Positions 28,945 through 38,492 are shown, numbered from the stretch's first letter. The stretch: 64,000 nt of DNA from an uncultured Tenacibaculum sp. (GCA_947496185.1 CANMCD010000010.1:109821-173820); one strand, 5' to 3'. Program-made: numbers and translations. Notes: a model not told the origin generated them from the sequence alone.

Positions 28945-29928
28945 TTATTTTTTATCTATTCCTATTTCTTTTCTCCAATCTATTAACTTTTGTAATCCCT
29001 GTCTTAATGAATCTTGATACTTAAAACCAAGTTCCTTTTCAGCTCGTTGTCTAGATCCAATTCTATTTTGAACTAAAGCTCTAGCATCATCTTTTGAGTA
29101 AGGAGCATATTTAACTTCTAAGCTTGAATTTTTAAGTTCTAATATTGTATCACATAACTCTTTAATTGAAGTTTGAACTTCAGTTCCTACATTGTAGTTA
29201 TCACATTTTATGTCAGATTCTAAAGCAGCTATATTTGCACGTGCTACATCTTCTACATAAATAAAATCATAAGCTTGGCTTCCATCTCCATTTATTACAG
29301 GTTGTTCTCCAGCTTCTATTTTATTCAACATAATAGGTACAACTCCACTATAAACTGCATGTTGATCTTGACCTGGACCATAAACATTCATGTAACGAAG
29401 CCCAATAACCTCCAAGCCATATCTATCGTTAAATGCAGTTGCCATTGCTTCTCCAGCTATTTTAGTTGCTCCATAGAAGTTTTTATTATTAAACGGATGA
29501 CTCTCTGTCATTGGAACTTCTGTTGCATCTCCGTAAACTGAAGCTGAAGATGAAGAAATTAATTTTTTGACGTTATTTCTAACACAAGCCTCTAAAACGT
29601 TAAACGTACCTCCTATATTAACATCAAATGCTGTTCTTGGAAAATCTTTACAATGCAATAACCACATTGCTGCCAAATGGAAAACATAATCCACCCCTTT
29701 CATAGCATTATCTAATATATCGGTCTCTCTTACATCTCCTCCAAATGGAAATATTGTACACCTAGAATCTTTCAAACTCTCTTCGATATTTTGATGTTTA
29801 CCTCTGGCAAAATTATCGTATATAACGACTTCTTTTACGTCATGCTTTAAGAGCTCTTTTACTACAAAGCCCCCTATAAAACCAGCTCCTCCAATCACTA
29901 ATACTTTAGAATCATTTAATTTTCCCAT
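28945..29928 (-). CDS. NAD-dependent sugar-nucleotide epimerase/dehydratase
   Basis: This 327-residue extended short-chain dehydrogenase has the NAD motif GGAGFIGGFVV, a SSSASVYGDA catalytic serine region and YGATK with the catalytic Tyr and Lys. It resembles the WbmF/WbmG/UDP-glucose 4-epimerase group. In Bordetella such proteins act on 2,3-diacetamido-uronic acids. Here it follows the LhgO gene by 21 bases and precedes the aminotransferase, so C4 epimerisation of the same product is a reasonable guess. Confidence 0.85.
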   Translation of the reverse strand: MGKLNDSKVLVIGGAGFIGGFVVKELLKHDVKEVVIYDNFARGKHQNIEESLKDSRCTIFPFGGDVRETDILDNAMKGVDYVFHLAAMWLLHCKDFPRTAFDVNIGGTFNVLEACVRNNVKKLISSSSASVYGDATEVPMTESHPFNNKNFYGATKIAGEAMATAFNDRYGLEVIGLRYMNVYGPGQDQHAVYSGVVPIMLNKIEAGEQPVINGDGSQAYDFIYVEDVARANIAALESDIKCDNYNVGTEVQTSIKELCDTILELKNSSLEVKYAPYSKDDARALVQNRIGSRQRAEKELGFKYQDSLRQGLQKLIDWRKEIGIDKK

Positions 29929-29949
29929 CTCTTTATTGTTTATTAAATC

Positions 29950-31158
29950 TTAAACTTTTTTTGATACTCTTTTTACCACGTCATCAGCTATTGCCAAACA
30001 AGCAGTAGCTGCTGGTGATGGTGCATTAATTATATGTAAAGAATTTTTAGTTTTTTCTATTAGAAAATCATCAATTAAGTCTCCTTTACTATTCAAAGCT
30101 TGAGCTCTAACTCCAGATTTTCCTCTCGAAATTTCTTTCATTTTTAAACTAGGTACTAAACGTTGTAATGAATGTAGAAACATTTTTTTACTAAAAGCTC
30201 TTTTATATTCTTGAACACCTATTTTCCAATACCCTGAAAAAAGCCTCCATAATCCTTTAAATTTAAAAGCATTAAAAGTGTCCCTAAAACTAAAACTCAC
30301 CCTCGAATAACCTTCTTTCTTAAAAGAAAAAACTGCATTGGGTCCGGCCTCTATACTCCCATCATGCATTTTAGTTAAGTGAACTCCCAAAAATGGCAGT
30401 TTAATATTCGGAACAGGGTAAATTAATCCTTTAACCCTATTCTTTCCTTCATTAATCACATTATAATAATCACCTCTGAAACCAACAATTTGCATATCTA
30501 AATCAACACCATCTTTCTTAGCCATTTCATCTGCATACAAACCAGCTGCAAATATAGCATAATTAGTCGTAAAGGATTCTTTTGATGTTATAATTACCTT
30601 CTTTTCTAATTCGTCTTTTACTGTGGTAACCTTTATATCTTTAAGTACTCTATTTTTAGAATTAATTTTCTGAAATTCTTGTGAAAGAGTTTCTACAACC
30701 TGCCTATAATCAATAATTCCCGCATAAGGAACATATATAGAACTTATACACTCAATAAAAGGTTCATATTCCTTACTTTCTTTTTGATCAAGAATACGAA
30801 TATCATTTAATCCATTCTGAAGACCATTATTATATATTTTCTTCAAAGTTTCAAGTTCTTCTTCCTCAAAAGCAGCTATCAACTTTCCACATAATTCATA
30901 ATTTATATTATATTCTTTAGCAAATTCAATTAATTGTTTTCTTCCATTAATACAGTTTCTAGCTTTCAAAGAACCAGGAGTGTAATAAATTCCTGAATGG
31001 ATCACTCCAGAATTATTTCCCGTTTGATGAGATGCTAACTCACTTTCTTTTTCCAAAACGAGAATACTCTTATCTGAATTCTTCTTGGCTAGCTTATATG
31101 CTGTTGCCATTCCGATAATACCACCACCTACAACAATAAAATCATAATTATTATTCAT
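29950..31158 (-). CDS. lhgO: L-2-hydroxyglutarate oxidase LhgO (FAD-dependent)
   Basis: LhgO oxidises L-2-hydroxyglutarate to 2-oxoglutarate; the E. coli enzyme passes electrons to the membrane quinone pool. The 402-residue protein has the FAD motif VVGGGIIGMATA (9-20), the DAO-fold SHQTGNNSGVIHSGIYY stretch, VPYAGIIDYRQ, and the C-terminal HIINAPSPAATACLAIAD, all typical of LhgO. Its place two bases after wlbA is notable: characterised WlbA/WbpB enzymes regenerate NAD by reducing 2-oxoglutarate to 2-hydroxyglutarate, which LhgO could turn back. The family assignment is firm; the coupling is my inference. Confidence 0.9.
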   Translation of the reverse strand: MNNNYDFIVVGGGIIGMATAYKLAKKNSDKSILVLEKESELASHQTGNNSGVIHSGIYYTPGSLKARNCINGRKQLIEFAKEYNINYELCGKLIAAFEEEELETLKKIYNNGLQNGLNDIRILDQKESKEYEPFIECISSIYVPYAGIIDYRQVVETLSQEFQKINSKNRVLKDIKVTTVKDELEKKVIITSKESFTTNYAIFAAGLYADEMAKKDGVDLDMQIVGFRGDYYNVINEGKNRVKGLIYPVPNIKLPFLGVHLTKMHDGSIEAGPNAVFSFKKEGYSRVSFSFRDTFNAFKFKGLWRLFSGYWKIGVQEYKRAFSKKMFLHSLQRLVPSLKMKEISRGKSGVRAQALNSKGDLIDDFLIEKTKNSLHIINAPSPAATACLAIADDVVKRVSKKV

Positions 31159-31160
31159 AA

Positions 31161-32129
31161 CTATATAGAAAAAGGGTGTTTTACTAAAGGTTTCGCTGCA
31201 AAGGGATGATATTCTCCTTTCAATCCAACTGGAGTTGAATTTCTAATTTCATGTACGATCTCAATGGCTTGTCTTGCATCATTCAAACCATAACCATTTC
31301 CTTCTAAAATACCCTCATAAACACGTGTATGAAGATCTGTAAAACCACCAGAAAATTCTAATTCGTCACCCTCAATAGTAATCGAACGGAATGTTCTTTG
31401 TCCTTTGTTCTTTATTTCTTCGGGTAAGACATCATAATTTATCGATAAAAACCAGCGAACTCTTGCTTTTTCAAATTCCAAATAACCTGCTGCCCTATCA
31501 TGAGTATGAACATGTACAATATTCTCTTTTACTTCTCCAAATATCCAAGACAACATATCATAAAAATGAACACCTATATTTGTTGCTATTCCCCCAGATT
31601 TATTAATATCTCCCTTCCAAGAAGTATAATACCAATTACCTCTTGAGGTTAAGTAAGTTAAATCAATATCAAATATTTTATCTTTAGGTGCTGCCTCTAC
31701 TTTTCTCTTTAACTCAATAATACTTTGGTGAACTCTTAGTTGCAAAATATTATAGACTTTTTTCCCTGACTCTTTCTCCATCCTCTGTAAAGCATCTAAA
31801 TTCCATGGATTTAGAACCAAAGGCTTTTCACAAATAGCATCAGCTCCTCTTCGCAAAGCCATTCTTATATGGGAGTCATGTAGATAGTTTGGAGTACAAA
31901 TACTTACATAATCTAAACCTATTCCTTTATCATACTTTAATTTTTCAATATGCCTATCAAATCTTTCTGGCTCAACAAAAAAATCAGCATTTGGAAAATA
32001 ACTATCCATTATACCAACACTATCAAATTTATCTAGTGCAGCTAATAATTCATTATTAGTATCTTTTATCGCCTTTAGATGTCTTGGAGCTATGTAACCA
32101 GACGCTCCTATTAATGCAAAATTTTTCAT
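31161..32129 (-). CDS. wlbA: UDP-N-acetylglucosaminuronate 3-dehydrogenase WlbA/WbpB
   Basis: This 322-residue Gfo/Idh/MocA oxidoreductase closely resembles Bordetella WlbA: FALIGASGYIAPRHLKAIK at the N-terminus, DYVSICTPNYLHDSHIRMAL, the catalytic EKPLVLNPWNLDAL (Glu101, Lys102), SRGNWYYTSWKG and GGIATNIGVHFYDML. The family oxidises C3 of UDP-GlcNAcA with bound NAD, and in studied members 2-oxoglutarate re-oxidises the NADH. The product goes to the WbpE-type aminotransferase encoded 7 bases upstream. LhgO follows two bases downstream. Confidence 0.92.
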   Translation of the reverse strand: MKNFALIGASGYIAPRHLKAIKDTNNELLAALDKFDSVGIMDSYFPNADFFVEPERFDRHIEKLKYDKGIGLDYVSICTPNYLHDSHIRMALRRGADAICEKPLVLNPWNLDALQRMEKESGKKVYNILQLRVHQSIIELKRKVEAAPKDKIFDIDLTYLTSRGNWYYTSWKGDINKSGGIATNIGVHFYDMLSWIFGEVKENIVHVHTHDRAAGYLEFEKARVRWFLSINYDVLPEEIKNKGQRTFRSITIEGDELEFSGGFTDLHTRVYEGILEGNGYGLNDARQAIEIVHEIRNSTPVGLKGEYHPFAAKPLVKHPFSI

Positions 32130-32136
32130 TGAGTTT

Positions 32137-33231
32137 TTAAATTAAATCTAGTAACTGCTCTGATATATAAATCACTTCCTCCTCAGAAAGAAAAGGGTTC
32201 ATTGGTAAACTTATTATGCTTTTAGCTACTTTTTCAGATATTGGAAAATCTCCTTTTTTATATTCTAAATAATTAAAACATTCCTGTAAATGGAGAGGTA
32301 CTGGGTAATGCACTGCTGTTGGAACTCCTCTTTTTTTAAGTTCTTGCTGCACATAATCTCTATTAGGTACCAAAACAGAATATTGAGCCCATACTGAAGT
32401 ATTATGATGTAAAACAGTAGGAGTTTTAATTCTTTTTGACAAAAAACCTGTATATAATTTGGCTATGTTTTGCCTCAGTAATATATCTTCATCATAATAT
32501 TTAAGTTTTATATTAAGTACAGCTGCTTGAATGGTATCTAACCTTCCTCCCATACCAATATATTTATGATGATACCTCTTTGTTTGACCGTGAACCCTCA
32601 TAGCTTTCATCTTATTTGAAAGTTCATCATCATTAGTAAATACAGCCCCACCGTCTCCAAAACAACCTAATGGTTTAGCAGGAAAAAAACTAGTAGTACC
32701 TATTGTTGATAAATTACAACTTTTCTTACCCCTATAAGTTGCTCCAAAACTTTGTGCTCCATCCTCTATAACAGGAAGTTTATACTTTAAAGCTAAATAA
32801 TTAAGCTCGTCCATTTCTGCTACTTGTCCAAATAATGAAACACTGATAATCGCTTTTGTTTTTTTTGTAATCAAACATTCTATCTTATCAATATCAATAT
32901 TATAGGTAGATTCATCAATATCAACAAAAACAGGCTTCGCTCCTAGAAAAGCAATCGTCTCAGCTGTAGCAATGAATGTAAATGGAGTTGTAATGACCTC
33001 ATCTCCTTGTCCAATTCCTATAGACATCATAGCTAATAATAATGCATCTGTTCCATTAGAACAAGAAATTGCATGCTTTGTCCCCGTATAACTTTTTAAG
33101 TTTTCCTCTAAAACACCTACCTCTGCTCCCATTATAAAAGCTGACGATTTGACTACAGAATTTATTGCTGAATCATATTCTTCTTTGTGTTTAGCATAAG
33201 CTTTGGGTAAATTAGCAAAATCTATATTCAT
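32137..33231 (-). CDS. wbpE: UDP-3-keto-GlcNAcA aminotransferase WbpE
   Basis: This 364-residue DegT-family PLP enzyme has Lys186 in SFFPAKPLGCFGDGG as the Schiff-base residue (one position from Lys185 of P. aeruginosa WbpE) and Asp157 in VIEDGAQSFGA. WbpE uses glutamate to aminate C3 of the keto-uronic acid made by WlbA/WbpB; the 2-oxoglutarate released can serve WlbA. It lies one base from wbpD and seven from wlbA, matching the known biochemical order. Confidence 0.92.
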   Translation of the reverse strand: MNIDFANLPKAYAKHKEEYDSAINSVVKSSAFIMGAEVGVLEENLKSYTGTKHAISCSNGTDALLLAMMSIGIGQGDEVITTPFTFIATAETIAFLGAKPVFVDIDESTYNIDIDKIECLITKKTKAIISVSLFGQVAEMDELNYLALKYKLPVIEDGAQSFGATYRGKKSCNLSTIGTTSFFPAKPLGCFGDGGAVFTNDDELSNKMKAMRVHGQTKRYHHKYIGMGGRLDTIQAAVLNIKLKYYDEDILLRQNIAKLYTGFLSKRIKTPTVLHHNTSVWAQYSVLVPNRDYVQQELKKRGVPTAVHYPVPLHLQECFNYLEYKKGDFPISEKVAKSIISLPMNPFLSEEEVIYISEQLLDLI

Positions 33232-33232
33232 T

Positions 33233-33811
33233 TTAGCTGATTCTTTTAACTTTATTTTCTTTTATCTCATAACCCTGTCCACTTTCCTTGCAAACAGCTT
33301 TCCCTTTACCATCAAACTCCAATCTATGACCATATTCACTCACCCAACCGATTTGACGAGAAGGATTACCTACTACCAAAGCAAAAGGTTTAACCGTTTT
33401 TGTAACAACAGACCCAGCACCTATAAATGCATATTCTCCTATATCATTACCGCAAACAATCGTAGCGTTTGCTCCAATACTCGCTCCTTTCTTTATAACG
33501 GTTTTGAGGTATTCATTTTTCCTATTGATAGCACTACGTGGGTTAATAACATTCGTAAACACCATTGAAGGTCCAAGAAAAACATCATCTTCACAAATTA
33601 CACCTGTATAAATTGAAACATTATTCTGAACTTTCACGTTATTACCCAAAACCACATCTGGAGAAACAACTACATTTTGCCCCAAATTACACTTTTCCCC
33701 TATAATACTATTTGACATTATATGTGAAAAATGCCAAATTTTCGTCATATTTCCGATTTGACAACTTTCATCAATAACAGCTGTTTCATGTGCAAAGTAC
33801 TTTTCGCTCAT
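33233..33811 (-). CDS. wbpD: UDP-2-acetamido-3-amino-glucuronate N-acetyltransferase WbpD
   Basis: This 192-residue hexapeptide-repeat acetyltransferase acetylates the C3 amine to give a UDP-2,3-diacetamido-2,3-dideoxy-uronic acid. The sequence shows the WbpD/WlbB pattern: HETAVIDESCQIGNMTKIWH, LGQNVVVSPDVVLGNN, VFTNVINPRSAINRKNEY and VVGNPSRQIGWVSEYG. It is one base from wbpE and 10 from the dehydrogenase gene. Confidence 0.92.
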   Translation of the reverse strand: MSEKYFAHETAVIDESCQIGNMTKIWHFSHIMSNSIIGEKCNLGQNVVVSPDVVLGNNVKVQNNVSIYTGVICEDDVFLGPSMVFTNVINPRSAINRKNEYLKTVIKKGASIGANATIVCGNDIGEYAFIGAGSVVTKTVKPFALVVGNPSRQIGWVSEYGHRLEFDGKGKAVCKESGQGYEIKENKVKRIS

Positions 33812-33821
33812 TATATTTATC

Positions 33822-35105
33822 TTATAAACTTTTATCTTTTATTAAGCTAGACAAAGTGTTTTTAACATCATAGACAACTGAATTATCGTTCTTTAACAAT
33901 GAAAAATCCAACTCTTTGAATTCATTATGAGCTACTGACAAAACAATAGCATCAAATCGGTCATCAGGTAACTTTCTTGTTGAAACCAATTCATATTCAT
34001 GATATACCTCTTGCTCATTAGCCCAAGGATCATAAACCGTTATATTTGTTCCGTAATCTTCTAATGCCTTCACAACATCCACAACTCTTGTATTACGTAC
34101 ATCTGGACAGTTTTCTTTAAAGGTAACTCCTAAAACCAATATTTTAGCACCTTTAATAGCAATCCCTTTCTTTATCATTAACTTCACAACTTCAGAAGCA
34201 ACATACCCACCCATACTATCATTCAACCTTCTTCCTGCTAAGATAATTTCAGGATGATACCCATATTCTTGTGCCTTTTGAGCCAAATAATAAGGATCTA
34301 CTCCAATACAGTGACCTCCAACCAGCCCAGGTTTAAAAGGAAGAAAATTCCACTTTGTCTCAGCTGCCTCAAGTACATCGTGTGTATTTATATCCATTAA
34401 ACCAAAAATCTTAGCTAATTCATTAACAAAAGCAATATTAATATCCCTTTGCGAATTTTCTATAACTTTTGCTGCTTCAGCAACTTTTATTGTTGGCGCT
34501 AAATGAGTCCCAGCAGTTATTACTGATTTATATAGCTCATCCACTTTTGTCCCAACTTCTGGATTTGAACCTGAAGTTACTTTTAAAATTTTTTCAACCG
34601 TATGTTCTTTATCTCCAGGGTTAATTCTTTCAGGAGAATACCCCGCAAAAAAGTCTTTGTTAAATTTCATTTCAGAAACTCTCTCCAATACAGGCACACA
34701 CTCTTCTTCTGTAGCCCCTGGATATACCGTTGATTCATAAATAACAATATCACCTTGTTTTAAAACTTTACCTACAGTTTCACTTGCCTTTATAAGAGGT
34801 GTAAGTACTGGACGATTATTTTTATCTACAGGAGTTGGCACAGTAATAATATAATAATTACACTCTTTAATATCTTCAACTAATGTTGTACAATAGAGCC
34901 CTTTGTTCTCTGTAATCTTATCTACTAAAACTGATTGCAAAATTTCATTTTTCACCTCTAGAGTCGAATCTTTTCCAGACATTAACTCTTTTACTCTATC
35001 TCTATTAATATCAAATCCTACAGTAGGATATTTAGTAGCAAACAATCTTGCTAGAGGTAAACCAACATAACCTAAACCAATAACAGCTATTTTTATTTTA
35101 CTCAT
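33822..35105 (-). CDS. tviB: UDP-N-acetylhexosamine 6-dehydrogenase, TviB type
   Basis: The 427-residue protein belongs to the UDP-glucose/GDP-mannose dehydrogenase family: Rossmann motif [11 protein letters not shown] (9-19), [20 protein letters not shown] in the central helix and catalytic Cys266 in [14 protein letters not shown]. It closely follows Salmonella TviB ([25 protein letters not shown]), which oxidises UDP-GlcNAc to UDP-GlcNAcA. This supplies the uronic acid to the Wlb/Wbp steps that follow. WbpA and WbpO types are alternatives with the same chemistry on GlcNAc or GalNAc. Confidence 0.92.
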   Translation of the reverse strand: MSKIKIAVIGLGYVGLPLARLFATKYPTVGFDINRDRVKELMSGKDSTLEVKNEILQSVLVDKITENKGLYCTTLVEDIKECNYYIITVPTPVDKNNRPVLTPLIKASETVGKVLKQGDIVIYESTVYPGATEEECVPVLERVSEMKFNKDFFAGYSPERINPGDKEHTVEKILKVTSGSNPEVGTKVDELYKSVITAGTHLAPTIKVAEAAKVIENSQRDINIAFVNELAKIFGLMDINTHDVLEAAETKWNFLPFKPGLVGGHCIGVDPYYLAQKAQEYGYHPEIILAGRRLNDSMGGYVASEVVKLMIKKGIAIKGAKILVLGVTFKENCPDVRNTRVVDVVKALEDYGTNITVYDPWANEQEVYHEYELVSTRKLPDDRFDAIVLSVAHNEFKELDFSLLKNDNSVVYDVKNTLSSLIKDKSL

Positions 35106-35112
35106 TTTCTTC

Positions 35113-36102
35113 TTAAATATTATTCCAATACCATTTTATTGCCTCTTTTAAACCTTCTTGCAAAGAAAATTTAGGATTATAACCTAATAACTCTTTAGCC
35201 TTTTCAATACTTGCCAACGAATGAGGAATATCTCCGATCCTATTTGCACCATATTCAACATCTATTTGCTTAATCGAAGAATCGTATTCAGACAAACACT
35301 CTTTTATATACTGAACCAGATCATTCAAGGTATTTCTATCACCATACGCTACGTTATAAACCGTATTTATTGCTTCTTTATTTTCAGTAACTAACGATAA
35401 AACATTAGCTTGCAACACATTATCTATATATGTAAAATCCCTTGAATAATTACCATCTCCATTAATTGTTGGTGATTCTCCTTTCATAAACTGACCTACA
35501 AACTTTGGAATTACGGCTGCATAAGCACCATCAGGATCTTGTTTTCTACCAAATACATTAAAATAACGAAGTCCTATTGTTTCAATTCCGTATGTATTAG
35601 CAAAAACATCAGCATACAATTCATTTACATATTTGGTTACTGCATACGGCGACAAAGGTTTCCCTATAACATCCTCGACTTTAGGCAACCCTTTTGAATC
35701 TCCATAAGTAGATGAGCTTGCTGCATAGACAAAACGAGTTACTCCTTCATCTCTAGAAGCAATCAACATGTTCAAAAAACCATTTACATTAGTTTCATTT
35801 GAAGTTATAGGATCATTTATAGACCTAGGAACAGAACCTAATGCTGCTTGATGTAAAACATATTTAACACCTTTAACAGCCTTTCTACAATCATCCATCA
35901 CTCGGATATCACCTTTAACAAAGGTAAACCTGTCATTTGTCAATAAAGGATCTATATTTTTTTTCTTACCAGTTGCAAAATTATCTAGACAAACTACTTC
36001 ATTGTTCATTTCAAGAAGTTTCTCACATAGATTTGAACCGATAAAACCAGCTCCGCCAGTTACTAATATTTTTTCGTTTTTTAATTTTTTTTCAAAATTC
36101 AT
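35113..36102 (-). CDS. tviC: UDP-N-acetylglucosamine/uronate 4-epimerase, TviC/WbpP type
   Basis: This 329-residue short-chain dehydrogenase has the NAD motif [12 protein letters not shown], the family block [29 protein letters not shown], and [15 protein letters not shown] with the catalytic Tyr and Lys. It is very similar to TviC and WbpP, which interconvert gluco and galacto forms at C4 of UDP-GlcNAc or its uronic acid. It lies 7 bases before the TviB-type gene, so the final diacetamido sugar may have the galacto configuration. Confidence 0.92.
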   Translation of the reverse strand: MNFEKKLKNEKILVTGGAGFIGSNLCEKLLEMNNEVVCLDNFATGKKKNIDPLLTNDRFTFVKGDIRVMDDCRKAVKGVKYVLHQAALGSVPRSINDPITSNETNVNGFLNMLIASRDEGVTRFVYAASSSTYGDSKGLPKVEDVIGKPLSPYAVTKYVNELYADVFANTYGIETIGLRYFNVFGRKQDPDGAYAAVIPKFVGQFMKGESPTINGDGNYSRDFTYIDNVLQANVLSLVTENKEAINTVYNVAYGDRNTLNDLVQYIKECLSEYDSSIKQIDVEYGANRIGDIPHSLASIEKAKELLGYNPKFSLQEGLKEAIKWYWNNI

Positions 36103-36130
36103 TATGCCTCAAAATTAATAAATTGGACGG

Positions 36131-37456
36131 CTATAGCTTTCCAATTCTATGGTACTCTATTCCTTTCTTTTTTAAATTATTCTTTATATACTGATTCCTA
36201 CCATCAAAAATAACAGGTGAAACCAAAAATCTTTTTATTTGTTCAAAATCTGGAGACCGAAATTCTTTCCATTCCGTCAATAGTATCAACGCATCAGCAC
36301 CTTCCAATACCTCATACTTGGAAACGCCATATTCTATACCCAATAGATCTTTTAAATAAACACTTTTTGCTTGCTCTATTGCTTTTGGATCATAAGCCCT
36401 TATTTTAGCACCTCTTTTGTATAACTCTTCAATAACATAGACAGAGGGAGCTTCTCTCATATCATCTGTCTCTGGTTTAAATGACAACCCCCAGACAGCA
36501 AACACAAAACTAGACAAATCCTCTCCAAATCTAGAAATAATTTTTCTTAAAAAGAACTCTTTCTGCCTATTATTAACATTCTCTACGGCACTTATAAGTT
36601 TTGGTGTATACCCATTTTCTCTACTTGTCTTTTGTAACGCTTTTATATCTTTTGGAAAACAAGTACCTCCATATCCTATTCCTGGATAAATAAAACTATA
36701 TCCTATTCTACTATCAGACCCTATACCTATTCTTACATTATTAATATCTGCTCCAACTTTCTCACAGATATTTGCCATCTCATTAATAAAGGAAATCTTG
36801 GTAGCCAACATTGCATTTGCAGCATATTTTGTCATTTCAGCAGAACGAATATCCATAGTTATAAATCGATCATGAGTTCTAAAAAATGGACTATATAACT
36901 CTTTCATCTTTTCAAAGTCTCCTACACAATCAGCTCCAATTACAATTCTATCTGGCTTCATAAAATCGTTTACTGCATCACCTTCCTTTAAAAATTCAGG
37001 ATTTGACACTACACTAAAATCTATAGAAACTGCTCTTAATTGAAGTTCATTAAGAATTACTCGTTTTACTTTTTCAGCTGTACCGACTGGAACAGTTGAC
37101 TTATTCACAACTATCAATGTCTCATTCATATTCTGACCAATCTCCTTAGCCACTTTTAAAACATATTGTAAATCGGCCTCTCCTCCTTCTCCAACAGGAG
37201 TTCCTACAGCTATAAAAACAAGCTCAACACCATCAATTGCACTTTGAATATCCGTTGTAAATAATAAATTTTTTTTTTCAGTATTCTTTTTAACTAAATC
37301 TTCTAATCTCGGCTCATAAATAGGTAAAACACTTTGCCTAAGCTTTAAAACCTTTTCTTCATCAACATCAACACAAATCACCTTATTCCCCATCTCAGAA
37401 AGACATGCTCCTGAAACCAAACCGACATAACCTGTACCAATTATAGCAATATTCAC
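36131..37456 (-). CDS. ugd: UDP-glucose 6-dehydrogenase
   Basis: This 441-residue enzyme oxidises UDP-glucose to UDP-glucuronic acid. It has the Rossmann motif IGTGYVGLVSGACL (6-19), the dinucleotide loop VFIAVGTPVGEGGEADL, NPEFLKEGDAVNDF and catalytic Cys266 in YGGTCFPKDI. It is the first gene of the minus-strand locus, 195 bases after the nucleotidyltransferase gene, so the main promoter probably lies in 37457-37650. Glucuronic acid may be part of the polymer or a precursor of other sugars. Confidence 0.93.
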   Translation of the reverse strand: MNIAIIGTGYVGLVSGACLSEMGNKVICVDVDEEKVLKLRQSVLPIYEPRLEDLVKKNTEKKNLLFTTDIQSAIDGVELVFIAVGTPVGEGGEADLQYVLKVAKEIGQNMNETLIVVNKSTVPVGTAEKVKRVILNELQLRAVSIDFSVVSNPEFLKEGDAVNDFMKPDRIVIGADCVGDFEKMKELYSPFFRTHDRFITMDIRSAEMTKYAANAMLATKISFINEMANICEKVGADINNVRIGIGSDSRIGYSFIYPGIGYGGTCFPKDIKALQKTSRENGYTPKLISAVENVNNRQKEFFLRKIISRFGEDLSSFVFAVWGLSFKPETDDMREAPSVYVIEELYKRGAKIRAYDPKAIEQAKSVYLKDLLGIEYGVSKYEVLEGADALILLTEWKEFRSPDFEQIKRFLVSPVIFDGRNQYIKNNLKKKGIEYHRIGKL

Positions 37457-37650
37457 CTATTATTTTTTTTTAAAAAGATAGCTAAAGAAGCTCGTTTAAG
37501 TATAATATATCTATAAACACCTAACTAACAAACCTTAATTAACTCTCTATTTATTAGTCTGCAAATTTGCTCATATTTTTTTTATTAAAATAATTTAATA
37601 GGCTTTTTTTTCACCATTTAGAAAAATTAACATCACCATATTCTTCAGAA

Positions 37651-38076
37651 TTACCCTTTCCTTACACTCTCTTTTTCATGAACTTCTCTCCGTAAACCAC
37701 TACTTGAAAAACGATGTTCCCTTTTATTGTAATACAACTTTATCCCCTTTTCCTCACAATATTGTCTTCCAGTATATTGTTTACTTTCATATTCATCACC
37801 TATGATTCTAACATCAATATGAAAAGAACGCAAAACATCTTCTAAATCCTGCTCTGTAGCATACGGAACTATTTCATCTACATATTTACACCCCTTTAAT
37901 TGAATATACCTTTCTACAACAGACTGAACTGGCTTGTTTTTTTCTGGTCGATCTATAGTGGGGTCTGTTTGCAGTCCACAAATTAAATAATCACATTGAG
38001 CCTTTGCCTCTTCAAGCATCTTAATATGACCAGCATGAAGTAAATCAAAAGCACTAAAAGTTATCCCTATTCTCAT
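37651..38076 (-). CDS. TagD-like cytidylyltransferase family protein
   Basis: This 141-residue nucleotidyltransferase has the HxGH signature in FDLLHAGHIKML (about 9-20), the substrate region LICGLQTDPTIDRPEKNKP and a late RFSSSGLR in place of the RTTxIS motif. The family includes glycerol-3-phosphate cytidylyltransferase (TagD) and the adenylyl domain of HldE. It could activate a phosphopolyol or sugar phosphate for the adjacent polysaccharide locus. The substrate cannot be told from the sequence. Confidence 0.75.
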   Translation of the reverse strand: MRIGITFSAFDLLHAGHIKMLEEAKAQCDYLICGLQTDPTIDRPEKNKPVQSVVERYIQLKGCKYVDEIVPYATEQDLEDVLRSFHIDVRIIGDEYESKQYTGRQYCEEKGIKLYYNKREHRFSSSGLRREVHEKESVRKG

Positions 38077-38270
38077 AATATACAGGTTTTAAATTCTAAT
38101 TAAAAATATAAACTAGTAGGCCATCTTCACAAATACCAAAAAAGATACTTATGACTTATTCACTCACCCCAAAACAAATATAATCAATTCTTTAAGCAAT
38201 CTATAAGAAAAAAAGTTTTTCTAAAAATCAATCTCAAATATTACAATCAATAAAAAGAATATCAGAAACT

Positions 38271-38302
38271 AAAAATCCCCACTAAGAATAGTGAGGATTT
38301 TT
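38271..38302 (-). terminator. Terminator after the tRNA-Val pair
   Basis: AAAAATCCCCACT and AGTGAGGATTTTT pair with one G-U type mismatch (38271-38283 with 38290-38302). The hairpin starts 2 bases beyond the tRNA 3' end on the minus strand. Confidence 0.7.
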
Positions 38303-38303
38303 G

Positions 38304-38378
38304 TGGGCGAGGAGGGATTCGAACCCCCGACCCCTTGGGTGTAAACCAAGTGCTCTGAACCAACTGAGCTACTCGCCC
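38304..38378 (-). tRNA. tRNA-Val (anticodon TAC), second in the pair
   Basis: The 75-base cloverleaf has acceptor stem GGGCGAG/CTCGCCC with A as discriminator, D-arm GCTCAGTTGG, anticodon stem CTTGG/CCAAG around TTTACAC (anticodon TAC) and T-loop GTTCGAATC. CCA is not encoded. The acceptor stem differs from its neighbour by one pair (A-T in place of C-G). Confidence 0.95.
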
Positions 38379-38398
38379 TTTAATTAGCTAGCATTTCG

Positions 38399-38473
38399 TG
38401 GGCGCGAAGGGATTCGAACCCCTGACCCCTTGGGTGTAAACCAAGTGCTCTGAACCAACTGAGCTACGCGCCC
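38399..38473 (-). tRNA. tRNA-Val (anticodon TAC), first in the pair
   Basis: The 75-base tRNA has acceptor stem GGGCGCG/CGCGCCC, the same anticodon arm (CTTGG TTTACAC CCAAG) and a nearly identical body. It lies 20 bases before the second tRNA and is transcribed with it from a consensus promoter. The CCA end is not encoded. Confidence 0.95.
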
Positions 38474-38492
38474 TGCTTGCTAATTGCGGTTG

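Noticed and set aside
37457-37650. Search for a JUMPstart/ops-type element before the polysaccharide locus
   Set aside because: No such element seen; only a GCAAATTTGC palindrome at 37561-37570, too short to interpret.
38304-38473. Two near-identical 75-base units considered as a short CRISPR-like or other repeat
   Set aside because: Both fold as tRNA-Val with the TAC anticodon; a tandem tRNA pair explains the repeat.
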